This document shows positions 55,966-64,000 of a stretch of 64,000 bases of DNA, piece by piece; the first letter of the stretch is position 1; every line of letters starts with the position of its first letter. The position numbers and the translations under genes were made by a program. Under the pieces are notes generated by a model. The model ran no database searches and had not been told where the DNA came from. It was given only the letters and a program-made list of their open reading frames with translations. Source of the stretch: Saccharum officinarum (lineage: Eukaryota > Streptophyta > Magnoliopsida > Poales > Poaceae); NCBI GenBank assembly GCA_020631735.1, contig CM036223.1, positions 13,765,356 to 13,829,355 of the forward strand, in the 5' to 3' direction.

Positions 55966-58042
55966 CTATGCATAAGCAAAAGCTCTCTTTCTCTCCTCTA
56001 TATCTTCCTTAATTCTTGTAGCCACCTGTAGTACTGTTTCAGTTGCGTTGTTGAAAATTCTCCAGTTTATCTCTTTCCAAATATTCCAGAATGTGTAGAT
56101 TAGCACCCTGTTCAGCCTTCTACGTTTAGAGTTAGGCACTCTGCTCACCACCTCCTCCCACCATGTCCTAATGTGGACAGGGGCAGCTTGGAGGTGTGAC
56201 TGCAACTCAGTGAAGTTCTCCCAAGAGAGGATTTGGTCCCAAACCACCTTTGCAAAGGGACAACACAAACAAAGGTGAAGGCCAGTCTCTAAGGGTCCAT
56301 TGCAAAGCATGCAGTGTTCTTGGTGTGGCCACCCTCTCTTTTGTAGGTTGTGCGCCGTAAGAATTTTGTCCTGCACTAGAATCCAGGCGAAGATCTTACA
56401 TTTGTTCTCCACTTGTTCCCTCAAAATTTGGTCGCTATGGAAAACACCGAAGGAGCCTCTGAATTGGATCCGGTAAGCTGAGCGGGTGGAGTAAGCACCA
56501 TCCAGGGTCCATCGCCACGTGATGGAAACCCAAACTCCCTGTTGTAGGTCTACGTCCTGGATCCTTACCCAAAGGGACACAAATTCTTCGATGTGGACAG
56601 CCGAGGTGATTCTCCCCCCTTAGCGAGTGCATCCAATTGTTATTCTGAAGCTCCTGTTGCACTATTATGTTCTTTCTCGAAATAAGCTGGAATAGGTGTG
56701 GGGCTAGATGCTTGGGAGCTTCCCCCTCGAGCCAGTTATGGTGCCAAAATTGATCCTTTGTGCCATCACCCAACATTATTATGATTGAGGAGTTGAAAAG
56801 TAGGCGATCGACATTACTGCAAGGGAGCTCCAAGCCAAGCCACGGCTTGGACTATTCCACACATTCCTGCCAGAGCCATCGTAAACAGAGAGATCTACCA
56901 AATCTATCAACAAGGTCAAGCACCCCTAAGCCTTCAAGATCCTTGGGTTTAGCAATTGTTGGCCAGTTAACCAGACAGTGGCCGCCATTTGCATTGTCTT
57001 CGCCCTTCCACAAGAACGATCTCCTGATTTTGTCGATCTTCTTTCTTGCCCAAGCAGCCAAGGGAAACACTATGAGCGAGGTGGTAGGTTGGCATGGAGG
57101 AGAGGACAGAAGTGACTAGAGTGAGGCGTCCTGTTTTGTTCAGCCATCTCCCCTTCCATTTCAGTAACCTTTGTCCAATACGCTCAATGAGAGGTTGCAC
57201 ATGAACCTTCTGAATTGATCTGGTGTGGAGTTGCAGCCCCAGATACTTGCATGGGAAGACTCCTCAGTTTCTATGAAGGGTGAAAGAACATGGTCAAGAT
57301 CCACATTTTCACACCTAATTGGATGCACGGAGCTCTTTTGTAAATTTATGTGGAGTCCTGAAAAGGTGCCAAATGCTTCAAGAATAATTTTGACAGCTTC
57401 TTCCACCTCTTTTATTGGATTGATGAAGATGGCCGCATCATCTGCGTACATGGAGGTTCTCCATTTTGCTATCGTGAGTGGTAGGGGTGAGAATGCCATG
57501 TTGGGTTGCAAGGTCGAGTAAGCGTTGGAGTGGGTCCATTGCTAGAATGAAGAGAATGGGGGGAGAGCGGGTCTTCTTGTCGAACACCTCTAGCATGACT
57601 AAAACTTGGGCCATGCCACCCATTACGCAGTGCAGTCAAGGAGGACGCACGGAATAGGATGGAGACCCATTCACGCCAGCGGGTTTCAAAACCCAGGGCC
57701 TATAGAGTCTCCAACAAGTAACCCCAATTCACTGTGTCAAAAGCTTTGTGGATGTCTAATTTCATGAAAAGTGTGGAATCTTTTCCTTGTGCAGCTTTCG
57801 CACTGCTCCCTGGACATAAAGAAAGTTGTCGTGGATACTTCTCTTCTTCACAAATGTGCTTTGACAATTGGAGACTAGGGAATTCAGTCACGGGGCCAGA
57901 TTGTTAGCGAGCAATTTGGAGAAAATCTTTGCAATGCTGTGGATGAGGCTGATGGGTCTAAAATCTGTAACCCTTATTGCGTCCGCTTTTTTGGGGAGCA
58001 AGACGATGCTTGCCAAGTTCAGCCACTCAAATCCTTAGGCGT
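55966..58042 (-). pseudogene. LINE A ORF2: reverse transcriptase and C-terminal zinc region
   Basis: RT fragments in order on the minus strand: NLASIVLLPKKADAIRVTDF and RPISLIHSIAKIFSKLLANN (57895-58030), LDIHKAFDTVNWGYLLETL (about 57700-57760), SPPILFILAMDPLQRLLDLA (about 57500-57570), the catalytic MYADDAAIF (about 57430-57455), KWKGRWLNKTGRLTLVTSVL (57080-57160). The C-terminal part has WTLDGAYSTRSAY and the zinc-binding HCMLCNGPLETGLHLC (56250-56310), then FWNIWKEINWRIFNN, ending at a stop by 55966. Frames change at several places (near 57500, 57200, 57000, 56600), so it is inactive. Confidence 0.88.
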
Positions 58043-59195
58043 TGTCGCAGGGTCTAAACCACGGCAAGCATGTTGTTCGAGTCGGTGTCAGAGTACGAGG
58101 TCTCTGGTGGCTCGGGTGGACTCAGGAACATAAGAATCACGCAGAGAAGACACAATGGTTTATCCTGGTTCGGGCCAATTCGGTCCCTACGTCCAGCAGC
58201 TGATGATCCTTATACTCAAGAGCACCCAAAATCTGAGGTTTACAATAGGGTGTAAAGGAAGAAGATTTGGTAGGGGGTTAGCTCGGTGCTAACCTAAGGT
58301 TGCCTCGCCACCAGTGGAGTCTCCCCCTCCTCAGAGAGAAAGGAGACGACGAGATGTGGTGGAGGAGAGGCTCTTGGTGCCCCTCTCCGGGTTGCCTTGC
58401 TCTCGGTGTAGAGCGAAGGCAGATGGAATGGAATGGAGTTTCTAGTGATCAAATCGGGATCCCCCCTCCTAGGTCCGACCTTATCCCTTATATAACGAGA
58501 TAGGTTGGGTACATGGCGGTTTGGAGGTTCTAGTCTATGGTCTACGTGCACCAGAGTGCAGGAGAGTCTTGCAACAGTGCGCCGTGGACCGTCAAGGTTG
58601 CTTGGAGCCGAAGAAGCTTGGGCGTCGTCTGGCTGCTTTGTTCTGACACTCTGTGTCAAATGGTGTCGACTTGGATTGGCCTCCCCTGGGTGAGACCTTT
58701 TGGAGTCTTCTTGGTGGCGAAGGAGGTCGGCTCTAGGGGCTGACGCGTGGGCCTAGAAGCGCTCGAGCCCCCGGAGGCCGCGGGAAGCTTTGTCTTCTTA
58801 TGTCATGCCTCGGACGTGACCCTGTCAGTGGAGCAGTCGACAAGGAAACGCCTAAGGAGCAGCGCTAGGGAGCCCCAGGCATCGGTGGTCCGAGGCTTGT
58901 CTTCTTGTGCCTGGGCCTTAGCTGGCATCGATAGCCGGGCAGGAGCCAAGGGTCGAGCCCGGAGTTGCCGTAGATCAGGAGCCCAAGGCTCGGGGAAGCC
59001 CCCAAGCCCTAGGCGGAAGCTGCGGTTGAGTCAGGCTCGGGCGGATCTCTTTGCCAGAGGGTGCGCGCGAGCGTGCTCGATGGGCATAGCCCCCCAAGCC
59101 CCCGGGCGATCCTAAAGGGGTCGGTTGGGGGGCCTTCTTCATTCGGGAACCGTTGGACCCAAGGCTTAACATACATGTATGTTAGGATCTCGTCA
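58043..59195 (-). mobile_element. Solo LTR in LINE A, 1153 bp
   Basis: It begins TGTCGCAGGG and ends TCTCGTCA on the plus strand, with GGCGT before and GACGT after (4 of 5 bases), an imperfect 5-bp target duplication. LINE ORF2 reads on at both sides (INSLFTINV above, NLASIVLLPKK below). TTATATAAGG on the minus strand near 58490 suggests minus orientation. A block GGTTTATCCTGGTTCGG ... CTACGTCCAG (58155-58197) is shared with the LTR at 60539. No internal domain remains. Confidence 0.75.
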
Positions 59196-59200
59196 GACGT

Positions 59201-59620
59201 TAATAGTGAATAGGCTGTTGATGGCGGCCATGATGTCATCTTTGATGATTTCCCAGCACGCTTTGAAGAAGGCACCAGTGAAACCATCCGGTCCTGAAGC
59301 TTTGTCGGAAGGCATGGACTTTATGGTATTGTCCACCTCTTCTAGGGAGAATTGCATTTCGAGGTCCGAGAGATCATGCGGGGAGTAGCCTAGTGCCTGC
59401 CAGTTGATGGTTGAGGATCTGGGAGCTGTGGAGCCAATGTGGTTTTTGAAATAGTCCCCTATCACTCTTTCTTTCTCATCGTGAGTAATGCAATCCCCTC
59501 ATCCATATGCAGGCAGTGAATGTAATTTTTCCTCCGACGTGCACTAGCTCTAATGTGAAAAAGCTTCGTGTTGGCATCTCCACATCAGATTGGATCGACC
59601 ATTGCTGCTATGGTTGATTT
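59201..59620 (-). pseudogene. LINE A ORF2, N-terminal RT part
   Basis: Minus-strand text DANTKLFHIRASARRRKNYI (about 59520-59580) and SMPSDKASGPDGFTGAFFKA (59260-59320), the usual start of the plant L1 RT domain. Between them the frame passes EEVDNTIKSMPSD. A premature stop or shift near 59465 interrupts. It continues beyond the LTR at 58042. Confidence 0.8.
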
Positions 59621-60298
59621 ATCACCGAGAGTTCCTGCAGTTGGTTCTGCTGCCCTTTTGCCAACAATAGATTCTTTCTTTGTTTCCTTTTGAATTTCAT
59701 GTCACATTGGGAGCAGTGGAGATCCTATATAATCTTCTAAGATTCCTAGAAATTAGATTTATTGAATTGAATCAACACTTTGTTCCCATGGTATTTTTTT
59801 CATGCTGCCAATTCTTTTTGGTTTAAAGATTTGCACTTACTTGGCTTGAACAAGATCTGCACTAAGAGCCAGGGGCCCAAAACAGCGTAGTCTATGTGCA
59901 GTCCTTTTTGTGTGTGTCTTGCTGCTTTCAAACGTTCCATTGTATGTTTCAGGGAAGAAGATGATACTGGTTAGAAGAATTGAGGGCTGACACATATCAA
60001 GGTTTACATTTTTAATATCTGGCACATTTTCATTTTCTTCACACAGAAATAACTGCTCGATATTGACAACAGAACAACTTCATCAGCATGTCTCCTATAT
60101 TAGTACATATGCACTGAATTAAACTTGTATGCATAAATTATGTAGACTCTAGTTCTTAATTAATACTATTTATTAAGCAGCTAATTCAAAGAGAAAATGG
60201 AACTCTTGTGGCTGTTAAAGATGTAATAACAATTTAAGAGGAATAGACTAATACAAATGATTGGCTTATAATATGATCATTGTAGCCTGAAGTAATAT
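59621..60298 (-). other. Possible host-gene sequence between the two LINEs
   Basis: Mostly AT-rich and intron-like. A candidate exon on the minus strand ends at a donor-like CAA|GTAAGTGC (near 59840) after text LRCFGPLALSADLVQA in one frame, with two other frames also open; a choice cannot be made by eye. I do not recognise the protein. It may belong to the same gene as the exons at 53995 and 55633. Confidence 0.3.
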
Positions 60299-61690
60299 GT
60301 TTTTTGAAGGTAAAGGCAGGAGCTCTGCCGTTCAATTAAGTAGGAAAAGAGGTTTATGTACACCTGGCAACCGCTATGCCAAAACACATGGTATTTAGAC
60401 CAGAGCAGAAGAAAAATCCAAACTCCACTAAATTGTTTGCCCACCCATTGACATGGCCCTATGTCTCTGTATTATGTCATCTTTGGTCATGGAGGCAACT
60501 TGTTGCGCCGTCATGTGCACGTTTTGAAAGATCCTCCTTGTCGACGTTCGGTCCCGCGAGGGTCCTAAGCCAACGAGTGAATTTGTGCTGCGTGCCCCTA
60601 ATCTGGATGGTGATGCAAAGAGAATACACGGGGGTTTATCCTGGTTCGGACGAAAGAAGGCCCTACGTCCAGCGGGGGGAGAAGTATTGTATTTCTTTGC
60701 ACCTAAGTGCTTGTGTAGGGGTTACAAGCTGTGAGAGAGGGAGTCGATCTCAGGTCTCAGAGAGAGAGAGTACAAAGGAGATTGCTTGAGATGTTGATCT
60801 TCTACGGTGGGGTGATGACTTGTTTTTCCTTGTCCCCTCCCCTTTCGTAGAGTCCCCTGCCTGCCCTTTTATAGGGTCAAGAGGAGGCAGAGACACCGGG
60901 GATGCCTTAGAAGTGAAGTTTTGTCAAGCGCTGTGGAAGCCGCTGTAGCGACGTGCTCTGAGAATAGCCGGCCATCCCCGGACACCATGGTGACGTAGAG
61001 GATGAGACGGTGAAAAGACCCCGGATCCTGTGGCATGCAGGCCTTGCTTCTTTGTTGACCGGCGGTCGGTCGAGGCCGGGTCGAGGTGGGTCGACGGGGA
61101 ATGGATAAGGCTAAGCCTCGGGAATTTTGAGGTACGATACTTGTCGTATTCTGCCTCGAGGAGGATCAGTGGCGGAATAGTGCTCAGCATGGCGTGTACA
61201 GTGATAGGTTTTCACCACCCATTCCGAGATGGGTAGTAAAAAGTGAGATTTGACACTGGTACTGCTTCCATGCTAGTTATCGTTGTAGCCATGGGGTAGG
61301 AAGTGGTTGGCAGTTGCATTAAATGCTTTGACTTTTGTCTCAGAGTTGGTGAGTGAGACGGGTCGACCGGCTCAACCCAGGGTCGTGCGAGTCAGAGATT
61401 TCTCGATGGTCGAGACATCCCGTCGAGCAAGCCTCGTGCGAGTCAGAACGTGGTCGAGGCGTTCCGTGCGTGGTCGCGGCTCGTTTCGCCTTCGTAGGCA
61501 GAGCCTTTGGCGTGGTTTTCTCAGGGGGTTGTCTTTCTTAATCGTTGATTGTGGGTATCCCTTGTTTAGGTACCCGACACTCCTATTCCTTTCCTTCCAA
61601 AGGTTCCACATGATGTATGTACAAACTCCATTGTCATGCCTGGTTTTCCAAAGAAGACCAAGCACTCGTTATATGTGTGCCTAGAAAGTC
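60299..61690 (-). mobile_element. LINE B: 3' fragment, interrupted by a solo LTR
   Basis: The 3' end is a poly(T) on plus (60299-60306) followed by GGTAAAGGCAGGAGCTCTGC, the tail word also seen in LINE A. On the minus strand the ORF2 end reads TYIMWNLWKERNR (about 61585-61630), then, across the LTR, RIFQNVHMTAQQVASMTKDD to a stop near 60430. The 5' end is not resolved but lies near 61690. Confidence 0.8.
60539..61579 (-). mobile_element. Solo LTR in LINE B, 1041 bp
   Basis: It starts TGTCGACGTTCGG and ends GGTACCCGACA, flanked by CTCCT at 60534-60538 and CTCCT at 61580-61584, a perfect 5-bp target duplication. TATAAAAGG on the minus strand near 60870 gives the orientation. LINE B reads on across it. 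GGTTTATCCTGGTTCGG ... CTACGTCCAG (60634-60672) is shared with the LTR at 58043. Confidence 0.88.
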
Positions 61691-64000
61691 CACACATACA
61701 ACAACAGAATAGAGATATCAAAATAATGTTTATATAAAGCAGAATACTTACTATATTAACACTTACAACTATCAGAGTATCGCAGAATGGTGGCTAAGCT
61801 TCTGCTCGGGCTCCATTCTTCTCAGGGACGGCTGACTGGGGTAACATATGCCTAGCACTTCTATCAGTCTTCTGGAAACTCCCCCATAACTCCATCAGTC
61901 TTCAGAGCAACTTTTCTAAAGTCTGGGGGTGTGGAGAAAATAGTAAGGGTGAGCACATGTCGTACTCAGCAATATAATATGGGGTTTATGAGGCTCAGAA
62001 AGGCTAACACTGGTTAAACTACGATTAGCTTTTAGTGAGTCATCTTTTTAGCATTTGAGTTGCAACAAACTACATAAGCCCAAATAATCTCATGATCATG
62101 TAAACGAGAATAATGTATAGCAAGAAACAATAATTATCAGTGAGCTTTAATATCATCAGTATTATCATTACCATCAGTGTTCATCATTTATTCTGTAAGG
62201 GTCAAAGGCCGCTCGTGACCGTGAGCATGACTGATATACCAGTTTTACACTCTGCAGAGGTTGTACACTTTCACCATAAGTCATGATTTACCCTTTTGCC
62301 CGATGTGATCAGCCTCTTGACCCACTTTCAAGGAAGGTTGGCAGGGTTCACTATGAAGTCTTTCAAAGGTTCGTCTAACAAGTTAGGGCCATTAGATTCA
62401 CTTGGCAAGCAGATGTAGGAACCCCCTTTTCGAATGACACAATTCCATCATGGCTATACTCATAGGACTAGAGTCTGTCCTACACCCATCGTGGCAAGCC
62501 ATTCTTACGCCATAAAGGTAACCACTAGCAAGCTAGAAAAGGTCCTCATACTTGACTAAAGCCAGAGCCATATAGCCCTTATAGTTGTACTGTAAGTCCC
62601 GGATGTTCGCTTACAGATAAGTCCTTAAGGAGAGAAACTAGAGCACCATAAAAACAACCCAATGCTCTAGCCCTCTTGAGTCATGTTGCTATAAAGCATC
62701 TTTTAAACGTTTATTGCATATACAATTAGTCAAGTTACAGATCATGGTTATTTATCTTGAGCACTAGCACAAATACTACCCAATGCAATGTTCCACCGGT
62801 GTCAATGTACAAGATACAAAAGCTAGGATATCCTTAGGGGTAACAAGGTAGACACATGCACATGAATTAAGTGTATTAAAAGTGAATAGGAAACAAGGAT
62901 GATCACATGCTATACTTGTCTTTTCCTAAAGTTAGCTGCTCAAAATCTCCGGTTGCTATCTTCTGGTCGCAAGTCCTTTTGCTTCGACTGTCGATCCTTA
63001 GCTCCTCGTCTTCAGCGCTAATTAACTATACTTCTTCTACTCGCAGCAATCAAGTAGAACAAACAGACAATAAACCCAGCTAAGAACAACACACCAAACA
63101 AAAGAGACGCTTTAAAAGTGCGTGCACTAAGCGTCACGGTTCGGTGCTACGATCACGAGAGCGCAAGAACAACTAAGAATGGAGCTATCATCAAAGATGA
63201 CACGACTATCGAGGAGTTTGCACTCAGAACGGAGAAGACAAACTATACGCTTGATTTATTTTAGTTAATGAAATGAAATGATTAGACATTTTCAGAGGAT
63301 TATCCTAAAGTTGAACTAACCAAATTATATCAAGTTATAAATGCTAGAGTTAAACCTAAGTCATATTTTATTTATGAACAATTATATATCATTAATGCAA
63401 TTTAAAGATTTATAGTTTTAAAATATAAAACATGTGAGATCAGTTAATCGGATCATTATATGTTACGAGGTTGATCTAATCATGTCATTGTTGAAAAGAC
63501 ATTTATGTTGATATTAGTCATGTTAACATTTATTTATGAAGGACCAAAGTTATAAACCTAAGTTGCTTCTAATAAATTAAAAGACATTAGATAACCACTA
63601 ATCATATTAAGTATATATATGTTTCATGTTTAACTAAACAAATTATAATACATATGTTGTCCTATGTTTCTTTGATTTATAAACATTAATATTATTTAAG
63701 TCACTTTAACATTAATTTTTTTTTTGAAAACATAAAACAGGCAGAATCGTATACTAGAAACATTTCATGCAGGGGTTATACCTAAGCAAGTTACATTTCA
63801 TAAAGACACTCAAGTTGGTATTGATCAAAATGACATTTAATTATAAAAGGTAGGAGACAACACCCTAATTTATTTTTACTTAAAACTTGGTTGCATTAAT
63901 ATTTAACTTATAAAATTTAGAGATGTGATACATGCTGCACGTTGTTACTAACACATAGCATACAACGACATGATCGCAATGCAACGGAATCGGAATTACA
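61691..64000. other. AT-rich non-coding sequence, probably part of a long gypsy-type LTR
   Basis: No open frame of interest. The text GTCGTACTCAGCAATATAAT and the sentence-like run with TCTGCAGAGGTTGTACACTT, CCTCTTGACCCACTTTC and GGCAAGCCATTC resembles long Tekay/Del-type LTRs in style, and the GTACGACAAAGTACTCAGC at 49133 in the large non-coding element is a counterpart. From about 63240 it is strongly AT-rich. No termini are in view, so the assignment is tentative. Confidence 0.35.

Larger units (their letters stand above)
55831..59620 (-). mobile_element. LINE A (plant L1-type), 5'-truncated, interrupted by a solo LTR
   Basis: The 3' tail is at low coordinates: poly(A) on the minus strand at 55831-55838 preceded by GGCAGAGCTCCTGTC, a tail word shared with LINE B at 60310. 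ORF2 then runs upward to about 59620 with a 1153-base LTR in between (58043-59195). ORF1 and the endonuclease are absent, so it is 5'-truncated. The exact 5' end is uncertain (59600-59720), and I found no target duplication. Confidence 0.85.

Overview
This window is a repeat-dominated stretch of a grass nuclear genome. The evidence is the set of element families (Sirevirus Ty1/copia with PBS TGGTATCAGAGC, Athila-type Ty3/gypsy with a tRNA-Asp-type PBS, CACTA elements with TTTAGTCCCGGTTGG repeats, Stowaway and Tourist-like MITEs, plant L1-type LINEs) and the spliced-gene signals. The LTR features are most like those of panicoid/Andropogoneae grasses (sorghum, sugarcane, Miscanthus, maize relatives); that placement is inference from family resemblance. 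I see no bacterial operons, CRISPR arrays or rRNA genes and no intact canonical tRNA. No complete host gene is visible.

Layout, left to right. (1) 1-3481: part of a very long gypsy-type LTR. (2) 3482-25947: one minus-strand Sirevirus ('A') whose LTR, PBS, gag, protease-integrase and RT-RNase H are all recognisable but which is split by younger insertions: an Athila-like gypsy element (6999-16786, 5-bp target duplication CATGT) and a CACTA transposon (19422-24597), which itself carries a Stowaway MITE (23635-23893). (3) 25948-31260: a possible last exon of a host gene, a 60-bp tandem repeat, then a patchwork of CACTA-type ends, including a clean 612-bp element (29938-30549, target duplication GTA), and a Tourist-like MITE (30604-30832, TTA duplication). 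(4) 31500-32061: an orphan promoter and 5' leader with a probable leader intron, cut by a 100-N gap (32062-32161). (5) 32162-42558: an almost complete plus-strand Sirevirus ('B', Maximus/SIRE-like) with near-identical LTRs, inserted into (6) a minus-strand large non-coding LTR element (42559-53706) with a 5.0-kb LTR and a 4.46-kb internal domain without gag or pol. (7) 53707-61690: LINE fragments, a duplicated putative host exon and two solo LTRs, each sitting in a LINE with 5-bp target duplications. (8) 61690-64000: AT-rich non-coding sequence resembling another long gypsy LTR.

The relative order of insertion can be read from nesting: Sirevirus A is older than the Athila and CACTA elements inside it; the large non-coding element is older than Sirevirus B; the LINEs are older than the solo LTRs. 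The polyproteins are mostly inactive. In the Athila element the breaks are mainly premature stops one transition away from the expected codon; in Sirevirus B they are mainly single-base indels in an otherwise well conserved frame. I did not find a convincing new cellular or defence system. The most interesting signals are family-specific GC-rich palindromic words shared between LTRs and internal regions, tRNA-like A/B-box modules recurring in and near CACTA-type DNA, an unassigned repeat/coiled-coil ORF in the Athila element, and the large non-coding LTR element with an assembly gap that should conceal more than 3 kb.
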